From the NCBI GenBank assembly GCA_002690495.1, contig NZEV01000023.1, forward strand, positions 62,001-126,000: a stretch of DNA of 64,000 bases, in the 5' to 3' direction. Source of the DNA: Legionellales bacterium. GTDB taxonomy: Bacteria > Pseudomonadota > Gammaproteobacteria > Comchoanobacterales > Comchoanobacteraceae. Numbering within the stretch: the first letter of the stretch is position 1; each line of letters opens with the position of its first letter. The translations under genes were made by a program, and so were the position numbers. Shown in pieces: positions 53,427-63,726 of this stretch. Under the pieces are notes generated by a model. That model made no database searches. It was not told where the DNA came from and saw only the letters and a list, made by a program, of their open reading frames with translations.

Positions 53427-55232
53427 ATGAAAGTACCATTAGAAAACATTAGAAATTTTTCAGTTATCGCACACATTGATCATGGCAAATCGACTTTATC
53501 TGATCGCTTTATTCAAACATGTGGCGGTCTGTCTGAGCGAGAAATGCAAGATCAGGTCCTTGATACGATGGATATCGAGCGAGAGAGAGGCATCACGATT
53601 AAAGCGCAAAGTGTGACTTTATTTTTTAAGGCAAAAGATCAACAAATCTATCAACTCAATTTTATTGATACTCCAGGCCATGTGGATTTTTCATATGAAG
53701 TCTCTCGATCCTTGTCTGCTTGTGAGGGAGCACTATTAGTCGTTGATGCAGCACAAGGCGTTGAGGCCCAAACAGTGGCCGTGTGTTACACAGCCATCGA
53801 GCAAGATCTAGAAATTTTACCTGTACTGAATAAAATCGATCTGCCTCAGGCAGATCCTGATAAGGTCAAAAAAGAGATCACTGAAATTGTTGGATTAGAT
53901 GGTGATGCTGCGCTTTGTGTCAGTGCAAAATCAGGTATTGGCATTGATGAGCTACTCCAAGAAATTGTTGATAAAATACCCGCACCCAAAGGTGATAGTA
54001 CAGCCCCCTTACAAGCCCTCATTATTGATTCATGGTTTGATAATTATCTAGGCGTAGTCTCTCTCATAAGAGTCGTTCATGGTCAAGTGAATAAAAAAGA
54101 TAAAATTACAATCATGTCTACTGGGCAACAATATCAAGTAGATGATATTGGTATTTTCAAACCCACGCGTGAGCCTGTTGAAACGCTTTCACCTGGCCAA
54201 GTCGGCTATATGATTGCAGGTATCAAGAATATCAAAGGCGCACCCGTTGGTGATACAATCACACAAGCCTATCAGCCCGCAGAACAACCTTTAAGTGGTT
54301 TCGAACAATCTAAACCACAAGTATATGCTGGATTGTTTCCAATGAGTACTGACGATTACCAGGATTTTAGAGAAGCGTTAGATAAATTAACTCTCAATGA
54401 TTCCTCATTACAGTTCGAACCTGAATCATCGGATGCTCTAGGATTTGGGTTTAGGTGTGGATTTCTTGGATTACTCCATATGGAGATCATTCGAGAACGT
54501 CTTGAAAGAGAATATCAAATTGACCTGATTATGACAGCCCCAACTGTACAGTATAAGGTGACCTCTATGGACGGTACTTTACAGTTTCTTCATAGCCCCA
54601 AATCACTCCCTCAGCCTAATCATATTCGTCACATTGAAGAACCGATTGCCATGACACAAATTCTGACACCAGAAGAACATTTAGGTGCCATCATTAAATT
54701 ATGTGAAGAGCGAAGAGGTCGTCAACAAGACCTGCAATATGTCGGTAAACAAATCGCCTTATCATATCACTTACCTATGAACGAAATTGTTCTTGATTTT
54801 TTCGACCGTGTAAAATCTCTGAGTCGAGGATATGCCTCCTTAGATTATGCTTTTTCTCACTATCAACAATCCCCAATGGTAAAATTAGATATCTTAATCA
54901 ATGGCGATAAAGTAGACGCACTGGCTGCGATTGTTCACAAAGATCGCGCACAAGGATTTGGCAGGTCACTTGCGGAAAAATTGAAATCACTGATTCCAAA
55001 ACAGATGTATGCCGTTGCAATCCAAGCTGCAATTGGTGGGAATATCATTGCGAGAGAAACAGTGAGTGCAATGCGAAAAAATGTGACTGCAAAATGTTAC
55101 GGTGGGGATGTCAGCCGTAAAAGAAAATTGCTTGAAAAACAAAAAGCAGGTAAAAAAAGGATGAAACAGTTTGGAAGGATTTCGATTCCTCAAGAAGCTT
55201 TTTTGGCCGTATTAAAGTTTGATCAAAAGTAA
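53427..55232 (+). CDS. lepA: elongation factor 4 (LepA)
   Basis: LepA is a ribosome-associated GTPase that acts during initiation or stalled elongation. With the ATG at 53427 it has 601 aa, the typical size. The in-frame extension upstream overlaps the preceding gene and is rejected. G motifs are [10 protein letters not shown] (G1), [11 protein letters not shown] (G2), [12 protein letters not shown] (G3) and LNKIDLP (G4). The C-terminal LepA-specific domain has [14 protein letters not shown] and the [16 protein letters not shown] segment in its main parts. A TATAAT box at 53410-53415 lies only 12 bases before the ATG, so a very short leader is possible. Confidence 0.97.
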   Translation: MKVPLENIRNFSVIAHIDHGKSTLSDRFIQTCGGLSEREMQDQVLDTMDIERERGITIKAQSVTLFFKAKDQQIYQLNFIDTPGHVDFSYEVSRSLSACEGALLVVDAAQGVEAQTVAVCYTAIEQDLEILPVLNKIDLPQADPDKVKKEITEIVGLDGDAALCVSAKSGIGIDELLQEIVDKIPAPKGDSTAPLQALIIDSWFDNYLGVVSLIRVVHGQVNKKDKITIMSTGQQYQVDDIGIFKPTREPVETLSPGQVGYMIAGIKNIKGAPVGDTITQAYQPAEQPLSGFEQSKPQVYAGLFPMSTDDYQDFREALDKLTLNDSSLQFEPESSDALGFGFRCGFLGLLHMEIIRERLEREYQIDLIMTAPTVQYKVTSMDGTLQFLHSPKSLPQPNHIRHIEEPIAMTQILTPEEHLGAIIKLCEERRGRQQDLQYVGKQIALSYHLPMNEIVLDFFDRVKSLSRGYASLDYAFSHYQQSPMVKLDILINGDKVDALAAIVHKDRAQGFGRSLAEKLKSLIPKQMYAVAIQAAIGGNIIARETVSAMRKNVTAKCYGGDVSRKRKLLEKQKAGKKRMKQFGRISIPQEAFLAVLKFDQK

Positions 55233-55263
55233 ACTTAGTACTCAGACCAATAGCAGATGCTCT

Positions 55264-57147
55264 TTATATTGATCGTAGATCATCAAAACCATGCACTTGG
55301 TTTAAACAACCATTGAAATCACAGCAAATCACCTTTTGGTTTGTAGAATACTGCATGAGCCATGTAGGTGAGCATTTTAGGTCATGAGGACGCTTTGACC
55401 AGTCTGCTTTAATTAATAAACCGTGCTGAGAGAGTGCTAACGCTGAAATCATTTGTCCGCATGTTCTCTTATCTGAAACAACTTTTTCGTACGTTTGTCT
55501 AAGCGCATCCCATCTTTCTCTGTATTCATGATCACCGTCTATCAAGCAAAGCATAATCATGTTAAAAGCCATCATCCCATTACCACTTGGCACAGCATGA
55601 TCATCCCAAGACCAAGGATTCACAATCAACGTATTGTCTTCGATCGGATTTTGTCGATATAACTGATTATCTTCGTCATAGAAACGTTCAGCCTCTTTAA
55701 TTAATTCCTTTGCCTCAGTTAAAAAATGTGCTTCAGAGGTTGCAAGATATAACTGTAATTTTGCTTGAATATAATTTGCTATATCATCAATATAACAAGA
55801 CTTAGTGACGTGTTGCTGATAACTACAATGGAACCACTGACCCTCTTTAAAGAGGATGGACTGACAAGTTAAATCACATTTAATGGCCATATCTAACCAT
55901 TCACTTTTATTCAGCACTAAGCTTGCTTTTGCTAATGAGGCAATCAGCAAAGCGTTCCAATCAAGCATGATTTTACGGTCCACTGTTGGTGCTACTTTCT
56001 TTTTTTGCGCTGACTCTAAAGCATAAAAGATACGGTTTATCACCGCAGGCTCAAATGTTTCTTCTTGAATATGTTTTGTTGATAAAATTTGTTGTGGTTC
56101 ATCATTCCAATTAAAGTATTGTTTTGCAATGGTATAATCTTCTTTCAGCAACTGTTTTAATTCCGGTGTATCCCAAACATAGAATAACCCCTCTTGACCA
56201 TCAGAATCCGCATCTGTACTTGAGGCAAAAGCACCTTTTTCACTGAGTGTATTTGATATCCATTCAACTGTCTGATCGAGTCTTGAAGATAAAAAATCAT
56301 GTTGTTCGTAATTATATAAGTCAACTAATAATGCGATAAATAGTGCATTATCACATAAGAGTTTTTCAAAATGAGGAATGAGCCAATGTTCATCAGTACT
56401 GTATCTGAAAAGACCACCTCCAAGATGATCATAAATACCACCAAAACAAAGATTAGATGCTGTTAAAAAACTGACATCAACTAGATCAGTCTCTTTTGTT
56501 AAGATACCCTGAGCAAAAATAGCTTGCCATAACTTGATCTGGGGAAACTTAGGTGCCCCAAGCAAGCCCCCTTCCTTAAAGTCTATTTGATCTTTAATAT
56601 GACTATTGACGTAGGTGGGTTGATCACTGACACTATAAGCGTCTTTTAGTTTCTCAAGCACTTGAGATGTCATAGACACAATGTCATCTTGATTTTTATG
56701 CCACAAAATTGAAATACGACCTATTAATTCGATAAATGATAAGTGGTCTTCTCCAGGGTACTTTGGAAAATAAGTTCCTGCAAAAAAGGGAATACCATTA
56801 GGGGTTAAAAAAAGACTCATTGGCCACCCCCCATGACCTGTCATTCCCACCAACGCCTTCATGTAGAGTTGGTCAATGTCTGGTCTTTGCTCTCGATCAA
56901 CTTTTATACAAATAAATTGATCATTCAAGACATTTGCAATTTCAGAATCTTGAAAGCTTTCTCGGCTCATTACATGACACCAATGACAACTAGAAAAACC
57001 GATTGACAAAAAGATGGGCTTATTGCGCTGACGTGCTAATTCAAATGGTAAATCTCCCCATTCGAACCAGGCAATATTTTGGTCAGCATACTGTTTTAAA
57101 TAGGGACTACTTGAGTTTTTTAAGTCATTTTTCATAAGCATTATCAT
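55264..57147 (-). CDS. YyaL-type thioredoxin-domain protein (DUF255)
   Basis: A 627-aa protein of the YyaL/SPATA20 family. The N-terminal thioredoxin-like domain (about 1-165) has SSCHWCHVMSRESF (a C-x2-C site near 53-56), CIKVDREQRPDID and GGWPMSLFLTP. The rest is an alpha/alpha toroid related to N-acylglucosamine 2-epimerases, with SSTDADSDGQEGLFYVWD and a PSGNGMMAFN near the end. Family members run to about 680 aa, so this is slightly short. The in-frame ATG four codons in is an equally good start. No signal peptide. The enzymatic role is unknown across the family. Confidence 0.9.
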   Translation of the reverse strand: MIMLMKNDLKNSSSPYLKQYADQNIAWFEWGDLPFELARQRNKPIFLSIGFSSCHWCHVMSRESFQDSEIANVLNDQFICIKVDREQRPDIDQLYMKALVGMTGHGGWPMSLFLTPNGIPFFAGTYFPKYPGEDHLSFIELIGRISILWHKNQDDIVSMTSQVLEKLKDAYSVSDQPTYVNSHIKDQIDFKEGGLLGAPKFPQIKLWQAIFAQGILTKETDLVDVSFLTASNLCFGGIYDHLGGGLFRYSTDEHWLIPHFEKLLCDNALFIALLVDLYNYEQHDFLSSRLDQTVEWISNTLSEKGAFASSTDADSDGQEGLFYVWDTPELKQLLKEDYTIAKQYFNWNDEPQQILSTKHIQEETFEPAVINRIFYALESAQKKKVAPTVDRKIMLDWNALLIASLAKASLVLNKSEWLDMAIKCDLTCQSILFKEGQWFHCSYQQHVTKSCYIDDIANYIQAKLQLYLATSEAHFLTEAKELIKEAERFYDEDNQLYRQNPIEDNTLIVNPWSWDDHAVPSGNGMMAFNMIMLCLIDGDHEYRERWDALRQTYEKVVSDKRTCGQMISALALSQHGLLIKADWSKRPHDLKCSPTWLMQYSTNQKVICCDFNGCLNQVHGFDDLRSI

Positions 57148-57319
57148 ACCAATCTATAGGGTTATTTCGCAACTAAGCTACAGCACAAGAAATCAAAATC
57201 AATTAAATCAAATTAATTTCTTAATACATTCTATCATCATGAATTTTGTCACTCAAATTATTACTTGAATATATCGTTTATTTCATTATTATTAGTATTT
57301 GTAATTAGAGGTTTTGAAT

Positions 57320-58459
57320 ATGAAAAAGATTGGATCAATGATCCTTAGTGCTGCAGCGATCTTCCCGATTGCTTCAAACGCAGCCCAGGATTTAGACATT
57401 GGGGGTTCTGCAAGAATTGGTGTTGAATATAGTATTATTCCTACAAAATGGATACAGGCTAATAGACAAGATGGTCTCGAAGTAGTCTCGAATAATTCTA
57501 CATTTTTTCTAGCAGGAGAAAAGGAAGTAGGTAAAGGAGCCAAAGCCTACTTCAAATACGAATTTGGTGTACTTGGTGATCTAGGTAGTATTGACACAGC
57601 GAGTACGTCATCACTCGACTACGGAACAAATCTATCTTATGTTGGTTACACTTATAATAATTTTGACGTCAGAATGGGAGCAATTGAATCGATTCCATAT
57701 CAATACGTTGGTAAATATGATGATGTTGCCTTCGCTAATGGTTACGGCTCTTACAGTGCAAACCATAGAATCCAAAAAGCAGTTGCCGCTACATATCAAT
57801 TAAGAGATTTACAAATTGGTGGTGATATCCAAGCAACAGCGACATCAATCACTAACGGTGCTCAAGGGGATCAACAAGAATCTGCAATTTACAGTTATGC
57901 AGTTGGTGCACAATACAAAAAGGGATGTGTCGAAGTCGGCGCAGCCTACAATGCTTACGTAACTGGAGCAACAGGCGATGCAGACAGCAACCAATCAGAG
58001 CAACTCCAATCAACAAACAATGAAGGTAATATTCCTAGTTACTGGGGTATTGGATTTTCATATGACGTAAACAGCATACCTGTTTATAAGAACATTGAAA
58101 CTGGAGATTTTAAAATCTTTGCTTCATATAATAATCTAGCCAGAGGTAATAATGGCGCAACACACGGTACTGAGGACAGTTTAACAAACGGTACTGAAGC
58201 TGGCTTTTACAACAGTGGTTCATACAGTATAGGTTTATCAATGATGGATATGACTTTACGCTATGATAGTGGTTTCTTAGATAGTGGATCTGATGCAATC
58301 CTTCTAAACTATGAACGTCATCTTGCTGATAATGTTACCGTTCGTGCTGAAGCAAACTGGCCAGGTGTACTTGCAGTAGACACTTTCTATGTCCATGGTG
58401 GTGATGCGAAAGATTTTTCAGCAAACACATATATGGTTGACTTAAAATACGATTTCTAA
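57320..58459 (+). CDS. outer-membrane porin (first of a tandem pair)
   Basis: A 379-aa protein with a cleavable signal peptide (about 1-21, ending SNA/AQD). The mature part is made of amphipathic beta strands and turns typical of a 16-stranded gammaproteobacterial general porin. It starts LDIGGSARIGVEYS, has GYTYNNFDVRMG and GKYDDVAF in the constriction-loop region, and ends TYMVDLKYDF with the terminal phenylalanine that BAM recognises. The ATG has an AGAGG ribosome site; a TTG two codons upstream is not used. Its neighbour is a close paralogue. Confidence 0.88.
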   Translation: MKKIGSMILSAAAIFPIASNAAQDLDIGGSARIGVEYSIIPTKWIQANRQDGLEVVSNNSTFFLAGEKEVGKGAKAYFKYEFGVLGDLGSIDTASTSSLDYGTNLSYVGYTYNNFDVRMGAIESIPYQYVGKYDDVAFANGYGSYSANHRIQKAVAATYQLRDLQIGGDIQATATSITNGAQGDQQESAIYSYAVGAQYKKGCVEVGAAYNAYVTGATGDADSNQSEQLQSTNNEGNIPSYWGIGFSYDVNSIPVYKNIETGDFKIFASYNNLARGNNGATHGTEDSLTNGTEAGFYNSGSYSIGLSMMDMTLRYDSGFLDSGSDAILLNYERHLADNVTVRAEANWPGVLAVDTFYVHGGDAKDFSANTYMVDLKYDF

Positions 58460-58473
58460 TCAGGTAGTACATT

Positions 58474-59580
58474 ATGTTTAAAAAAGCAGTAACATCTTTA
58501 TTATTATTTAATTTAACAAGTGAAGGCGTTGCTGCTTTTTCACCAGATTTAGATATTGGAGGAACGACTAAAATAGGTCTTGAGTATAACGTTGTTCCGA
58601 CAAAATGGGCTAGTAATCCACAATACCAAGATGGTTTTGATATCATATCAAATAGTTCTAATTTTCATATTGGTGCTTCTCAAGCTTTAGATCAAGATAG
58701 CACCGCTTATTTCAAATATGTACTCCGCATTGATACAGCGATGGGTACAATGAATAAAAGCACTCAAGTCAAAAGTGGTACTAATTACGCCTATGTAGGT
58801 TACACATACAAAAATTTTGACATTCAAACAGGTGCGATGAAGTCAATTCCCTATAAATATGTAGGAAAATATGATGATGTCGCTTTTATAGAGGGTTATC
58901 ACTCCTATAGTGCTAATCGAAAAATTCAAAAAGCAGTCTTAGCCACCTATCAAATCGGAGCATTACAGCTCGGTACTGATATACAAGCAACTGCCACTGG
59001 TGTCGCAGATGGTCAACAAGGTGATCAGGGAACCTCCAGTATATTTAGTTACGCTGTTGGTGCACAATATGCTAAAGACAATGTAGAGATCGGCGTTGCA
59101 TATAATGCATATACTTCAGGCGCAGTAGGTAACAGTAATACCAGTCAATCTGAGCAGCTTCAATCATTGAATAACAGTGGACAAATTCCACCATATTGGG
59201 GTATCGGTGGTGCATATACATTTGATAAGGCTACTGGCAATAAATTATTTGGACAGTTCAGTTATCTATCCAGAGGAAATAACTCCAATCAACATGGTAC
59301 AAATAGCTCTCTTTCTAATGGAGATAATGTTGGATATTACCAAGATAGTTCCTATGATATTGGTATAAAACTTTATAACACTATCCTCCGTTATAGCAGC
59401 GGTTATCTCGATTCTGAATCAAATAGTCTTCTTGTGAATCATCAAACTGAAGTTGCTAAGAACTTGTTTCTTCGCACTGAAGTCAACTTTCCTAGTGTGT
59501 TAGCTGTTGATTCGTTTAATAGTAGACATAGAACCATTGCCATCAACTCTTATGCTGTTGATGTTAAATACGTATTTTAG
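58474..59580 (+). CDS. outer-membrane porin (second of a tandem pair)
   Basis: A 368-aa paralogue of the preceding gene, 14 bases downstream and probably cotranscribed. It has a signal peptide (about 1-21), the LDIGGTTKIGLEYN start, GYTYKNFDIQTG, GKYDDVAFIEGYHSYSANRKIQK (key GKYDDVAF) and the terminal SYAVDVKYVF. The N-terminal and central parts match the first porin nearly strand for strand. Differences concentrate in loops, suggesting altered selectivity or surface exposure. Its 3' end nearly touches the convergent CcdA-like gene. Confidence 0.88.
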   Translation: MFKKAVTSLLLFNLTSEGVAAFSPDLDIGGTTKIGLEYNVVPTKWASNPQYQDGFDIISNSSNFHIGASQALDQDSTAYFKYVLRIDTAMGTMNKSTQVKSGTNYAYVGYTYKNFDIQTGAMKSIPYKYVGKYDDVAFIEGYHSYSANRKIQKAVLATYQIGALQLGTDIQATATGVADGQQGDQGTSSIFSYAVGAQYAKDNVEIGVAYNAYTSGAVGNSNTSQSEQLQSLNNSGQIPPYWGIGGAYTFDKATGNKLFGQFSYLSRGNNSNQHGTNSSLSNGDNVGYYQDSSYDIGIKLYNTILRYSSGYLDSESNSLLVNHQTEVAKNLFLRTEVNFPSVLAVDSFNSRHRTIAINSYAVDVKYVF

Positions 59581-59584
59581 TTCA

Positions 59585-60280
59585 TTAAAAACGAGTAATT
59601 AGATTTAACCACCACTGTGGTAGATGATTTAATATCAATGCTTGTAAATATAGATCTAATTTAAATAAAATCATGCCACCGGCTATGATTAAAATGATCC
59701 CAAATACCAGCTCTACATATTCACTTATCGCATGAAATGGACGCAACCCATAATGAAGCCCATAGCTACATAACAACAAAGGTATTGAGGCTCCTAATCC
59801 AAATACTGCCAATGAAATGATCGCTGATAAGTAATGAGGATCATGCGCAATCATCACCATCACACCACCTAAGGCTGGTCCTACACAAGGCATCCAGATC
59901 ACACCAAGCAGCATCCCTATACAAAACTGCCCATATAAGCCCCTTTTATGTGCCTTTTCTGATAGATCATTCGCCACCCCCAGCAATGGCATGATCATAT
60001 AATGAAGCAACATAAAATACCTAGATGCTAGAGCAAATAATCCAAGGATAATTAATACAATTGCCGCAAACAACCGCCATAAATCAGCAGAAAATGAAAA
60101 TAACAGTGCGATCGACTTTAGGACCACGCCCATGAGCACAAAACCAAAAATTAATCCAGCTGCAGTAATGATTGGACCAAACTTATTTTTTTGTAATGCA
60201 GTAGCCCCTATAATTGGTAATGCAGGTAATATACAAGGTGAGAATGCAATAAATAGACCTGCAAGAAATAGACTGAGCAT
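59585..60280 (-). CDS. CcdA/DsbD-like transmembrane electron carrier
   Basis: A 231-aa inner-membrane protein with six membrane segments related to CcdA and the central domain of DsbD. It moves electrons from cytosolic thioredoxin to periplasmic thiol proteins. The two redox cysteines stand in SPCILPALP (near residue 15) and MPCVGPALGG (near 120), each before a proline as in the family. It follows the thioredoxin gene by two bases, forming a split DsbD-type pair. It ends the dnaK-dnaJ-thioredoxin cluster. Confidence 0.88.
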   Translation of the reverse strand: MLSLFLAGLFIAFSPCILPALPIIGATALQKNKFGPIITAAGLIFGFVLMGVVLKSIALLFSFSADLWRLFAAIVLIILGLFALASRYFMLLHYMIMPLLGVANDLSEKAHKRGLYGQFCIGMLLGVIWMPCVGPALGGVMVMIAHDPHYLSAIISLAVFGLGASIPLLLCSYGLHYGLRPFHAISEYVELVFGIILIIAGGMILFKLDLYLQALILNHLPQWWLNLITRF

Positions 60281-60282
60281 GA

Positions 60283-60705
60283 TTATAGAGGTGTTCTAAT
60301 TAAATCCTCTATACTCGTTTCAGATGTAATGAAAGCTTTACATGCTAATAATTTGTTTTCATCAATGACTAGTATTGTAGATCTAGAGGCAAGATTACAC
60401 GGTTGCTTTGGATGATTTTGATTATATTCATTAATATAATTTTCTGTTAAGAAAGCCTTATCATCCTCTGCGCCAAAATATGGTAAATTATAAAAGGACA
60501 TTGATTTATAGGGCTGTTTAGTCACTAGATCCTTAAATATTGACTGCTGTGCCATACAATGGCCACACCAAACTGCTTTAACCGCAACAACCACTCTCTT
60601 GCCATCAGCAATACTTTTATTGAATGCCTCTGTAGTAAATGGCTCTATTGCAGCAAACGAACAGGCACTTAAACATACAATTAATGATCTTAATAAATAA
60701 TTCAT
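60283..60705 (-). CDS. periplasmic thioredoxin-like lipoprotein
   Basis: A 140-aa exported thioredoxin-fold protein. The signal peptide ends in a lipobox-like LSAC (Cys 15), so it is likely a lipoprotein; Ser at +2 would favour outer-membrane sorting. The active site is WCGHC in AVWCGHCMAQQ near 48, as in the DsbD C-terminal domain family (CxxC in W-C-x2-C). An AAGGAG ribosome site supports the ATG. It lies between dnaJ (two-base gap) and the CcdA-like gene (two-base gap), consistent with a reducing pair. Reductant of misoxidised periplasmic proteins is the likely role. Confidence 0.82.
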   Translation of the reverse strand: MNYLLRSLIVCLSACSFAAIEPFTTEAFNKSIADGKRVVVAVKAVWCGHCMAQQSIFKDLVTKQPYKSMSFYNLPYFGAEDDKAFLTENYINEYNQNHPKQPCNLASRSTILVIDENKLLACKAFITSETSIEDLIRTPL

Positions 60706-60707
60706 CT

Positions 60708-61715
60708 CTACTCCTTGATTCTAAAAAAAGACTTTATAGATTTAAACCACTGCATCATTTTTGGATTTTGACTTTCTATTAATGATGATTGAAATTCATG
60801 AAGTAATTTTTGTTGTTTTAAATTTAATTTTACTGGCGTCTCTACAAGCACGCTACATAATAAATCTCCCATAATCCCCCCTTTTTTTAAAGGTGGCATA
60901 CCACGACCACGTAATCGTAGTTGAGAATTAGTTTGAGTGCCTGGAGGAATTTTTAATCTCACTTTACCTGTGAGTGTTGGGACATCGATCTCACCACCAA
61001 GAGCAGCCGTGACAAAATCAACTGGAATTTGACAAGCTAAATGAGTTCGATCCCTTTTAAACAGAGCATGTTCTTTGACTAATACCTGAACATATAAGTC
61101 TCCAGTTTGTCCATTATTGGTGTAGCCACCGCCCTGTACCCTGATTTGATCTCCATTATCAATACCCTGTGGAATTTTAACATTGATCTTTCTCGCTGAT
61201 GTACTTGTATCCTGAACGCGACCAGATCCTCGACATACAGGACATGTTTGTTGCATCGCAATAAAACCATGAGAGACTTGAATTGAGCCTTGGCCATGAC
61301 ATTTTGGACAAACAGTAGTCGCGGGAATTTCTATTTGAAGTTCCTTACCAAATACAGCTTCTTCTAAGGAGATAGAGACTTGATATTGAACGTCTAGGGC
61401 TTGTTTTTGAGCACGTCTTGATTGACCAGCTCCACCAAAGAACTCATCAAAGATACCTCCAAACATATCGTTGATGTCCATACCACCTGGACCGCCTCCT
61501 CCCATTTGAGGGTCAGCTGTACCAAATCGGTCGTACTGAGCTCGCTTTTGGTCGTCAGATAGTACCTGATAAGCTTCGCTCACTTTTTTAAACTGTTCAG
61601 CATCACCCGTTGGTTTATCAGGGTGATACCGATTTGCAAGTTTTCTATAGGCTGTTTTTAGCTCACTGGCTGATGCGTTACGCTCTACGCCTAGCGTTTG
61701 ATATAAATCATCCAC
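60708..61715 (-). CDS. dnaJ: DnaJ co-chaperone with reduced zinc region
   Basis: DnaJ delivers substrates to DnaK and stimulates its ATPase. The 335-aa protein has the J domain (1-65, HPD at 31-33), a short G/F region (about 65-98) and the C-terminal substrate domains. The zinc region normally has four CxxCxGxG repeats. Here only two are present, CPKCHGQG at 136-143 and CPVCRGSG at 158-165, joined by a HGFIAMQQ segment. They correspond to the middle two repeats (zinc centre II); repeats 1 and 4 (centre I) are gone. The gene follows dnaK by 10 bases. It is probably the main DnaJ, since it is in the dnaK operon. Confidence 0.93.
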   Translation of the reverse strand: MDDLYQTLGVERNASASELKTAYRKLANRYHPDKPTGDAEQFKKVSEAYQVLSDDQKRAQYDRFGTADPQMGGGGPGGMDINDMFGGIFDEFFGGAGQSRRAQKQALDVQYQVSISLEEAVFGKELQIEIPATTVCPKCHGQGSIQVSHGFIAMQQTCPVCRGSGRVQDTSTSARKINVKIPQGIDNGDQIRVQGGGYTNNGQTGDLYVQVLVKEHALFKRDRTHLACQIPVDFVTAALGGEIDVPTLTGKVRLKIPPGTQTNSQLRLRGRGMPPLKKGGIMGDLLCSVLVETPVKLNLKQQKLLHEFQSSLIESQNPKMMQWFKSIKSFFRIKE

Positions 61716-61725
61716 AAGTTAAGCC

Positions 61726-63660
61726 TTATGATTTATCGTCGTCTTTAACCTCTTCAAAATCCGCATCAACAACATCATCTGATGATTGAGCTTGTTCTGA
61801 TTGGGCTTGATCAGGTGCTTCAGCTTGGTTTGCTTGATTTGCATATAACCGTTCACTCATCTTCGTACTTGCAGCTGATAATGCCTCTGTTTTCGATTTA
61901 ATGCTCTCAAGATCATCACCTTTGACAACCTCCTCTAGCTCTTTAATCGCAGCTTCAATTGCCTCTTTTTCACCTTGCTCAATCTTGTCATCACCGAGTT
62001 CAGTCATCGCTTTTTGAGTGCCTAAAATAAGTGATTCCGCTTGGTTACGTGCATCTACAAGTGCTTTAAATGCTTTATCTTCATCTGCAAATTTCTCAGC
62101 ATCTGCTTTCATTTGTTCAATCTCTTCTTCAGATAAACCACCTGAAGCTTTAATCACGATAGATTGTTCCTTTCCTGTTGCTTTGTCCTGGGCGCCAACA
62201 TTTAAAATACCATTCGCATCAATATTGAATGTCACCTCGATTTGTGGCATACCTCGGGGTGCAGGTGGAATATTACTGAGATTAAACCTACCTAAAGATT
62301 TATTCCCAGACGCAACATCTCTTTCACCTTGCAACACATGAATAGTGACTTCTGTCTGATTATTAGCAGCAGTTGAAAATACTTGTGACTTTTTAGTTGG
62401 AATCGTAGTATTTTTCTCGATTAATTTAGTCATGATCCCGCCTTCAGTCTCAATACCCAAAGATAATGGTGTCACATCCAGTAAAAGCACATCCTTTACA
62501 TCGCCGCTTAATACTGCGCCTTGTACTGCAGCACCAATCGCTACAGCCTGGTCTGGGTTGATGTCTTTTCGAGCATCTTTTTTAAAGAACTCTTTAATCT
62601 TTTGTTGAACAAGTGGCATCCGTGTTTGACCACCGACTAGAATCACATCATCTATATCAGCAGTTTTAAGTTTAGCGTCTTTTAATGCTGTTTTACATGG
62701 GGTAATTGTTCTAGTGATTAGATCCTCAACGAGTGACTCTAACTTTGATCTTGTGAGTTTAATCACAAAATGCATTGGTTGACCATCTGAACCTTGAGTA
62801 ATAAAAGGTAAATTGATTTCTGTTTGCTGTGTAGATGATAATTCGATTTTAGCTTTTTCTGCAGCTTCCTTTAACCGTTGCAAAGGGACTGGATCTTTTG
62901 TTAGATCAACACCTTGATCTTTCTTGAACTCGCTAGCTAGATACTCTAACAACACTTCATCAAAATTTGCGCCCCCTAGATGAGTATCCCCATTAGTGGC
63001 TAAAACCTCGAATTGATGATCGCCATCAACATTTGCAATATCAATGATAGAGACATCGAAAGTACCACCACCGAGGTCATAAACAGCAATCTTACGATCT
63101 CCACCTGCTTTATCAAGTCCAAATGCTAGTGAAGCCGCTGTAGGCTCGTTGATAATTCTTCTTACAGTTAAACCAGCAATTGCGCCAGCATCTTTTGTTG
63201 CTTGACGTTGAGCATCATTAAAATATGCAGGAACAGTAATGACAGCCTCTGTCACTGGCTGACCTAAATATTCTTCAGCGGTTTGTTTCATTCTCTGAAG
63301 GATGATTGAAGAGACTTTTTCTGGGGACCATTTTTCTTTTTTTCCATCAACAGTAATCTCAATTGCACAATCACCATTTTTGGCTTTGCTGATTTTATAA
63401 CTCAAATCTTTCTCATATCCTTTTTCAAAGGAAGATCCTATGAGTCGCTTTACTTCGTAAATTGTATTTGCAGGGTTTTGTGTTGCTTGTCGTTTTGCAT
63501 CATCACCGACTAGCGTTTCATTATCTTTACTGATTGCAACCATAGATGGTGTTGTTGGACGACCCTGAGGGCTATCAATCACCTTCACTTTTCCATCTTT
63601 TTCCATTACAGCAACACACGAGTTCGTCGTGCCTAAATCAATACCAATTATGTGTGACAT
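61726..63660 (-). CDS. dnaK: chaperone DnaK (Hsp70)
   Basis: DnaK is the ATP-driven Hsp70 that binds unfolded polypeptides. At 644 aa the length is standard. It has [13 protein letters not shown] at the N-terminus, [23 protein letters not shown] near 194-204, [11 protein letters not shown], the interdomain linker [19 protein letters not shown] (key VLLLDVTP) and a C-terminal acidic tail ending EEVKDDD. It lies in grpE-dnaK-dnaJ order with a heat-shock promoter between grpE and dnaK. Confidence 0.98.
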   Translation of the reverse strand: MSHIIGIDLGTTNSCVAVMEKDGKVKVIDSPQGRPTTPSMVAISKDNETLVGDDAKRQATQNPANTIYEVKRLIGSSFEKGYEKDLSYKISKAKNGDCAIEITVDGKKEKWSPEKVSSIILQRMKQTAEEYLGQPVTEAVITVPAYFNDAQRQATKDAGAIAGLTVRRIINEPTAASLAFGLDKAGGDRKIAVYDLGGGTFDVSIIDIANVDGDHQFEVLATNGDTHLGGANFDEVLLEYLASEFKKDQGVDLTKDPVPLQRLKEAAEKAKIELSSTQQTEINLPFITQGSDGQPMHFVIKLTRSKLESLVEDLITRTITPCKTALKDAKLKTADIDDVILVGGQTRMPLVQQKIKEFFKKDARKDINPDQAVAIGAAVQGAVLSGDVKDVLLLDVTPLSLGIETEGGIMTKLIEKNTTIPTKKSQVFSTAANNQTEVTIHVLQGERDVASGNKSLGRFNLSNIPPAPRGMPQIEVTFNIDANGILNVGAQDKATGKEQSIVIKASGGLSEEEIEQMKADAEKFADEDKAFKALVDARNQAESLILGTQKAMTELGDDKIEQGEKEAIEAAIKELEEVVKGDDLESIKSKTEALSAASTKMSERLYANQANQAEAPDQAQSEQAQSSDDVVDADFEEVKDDDKS

Positions 63661-63698
63661 CTAAATTCTCCGAAATAGTTTAAAATGTTCTAATACCT

Positions 63699-63726
63699 AT
63701 CTGGGGATTATATGAAAAAATTCAAG
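63699..63726 (-). promoter_or_regulatory. heat-shock (sigma-32 type) promoter of dnaK-dnaJ
   Basis: On the minus strand CTTGAAT, 13 bases, CCCCAGAT, about 38 bases before the dnaK ATG. The match to the RpoH consensus (CTTGAAA, CCCCATnT) is near perfect. The -35 box ends against the grpE stop codon, so dnaK can be induced separately from grpE. Confidence 0.82.

Noticed and set aside
57181-57230. TTAAT repeats upstream of the porins as a PmrA site
   Set aside because: The two TTAAT cores are eight bases apart instead of eleven and the flanking positions do not fit; probably AT-rich background.
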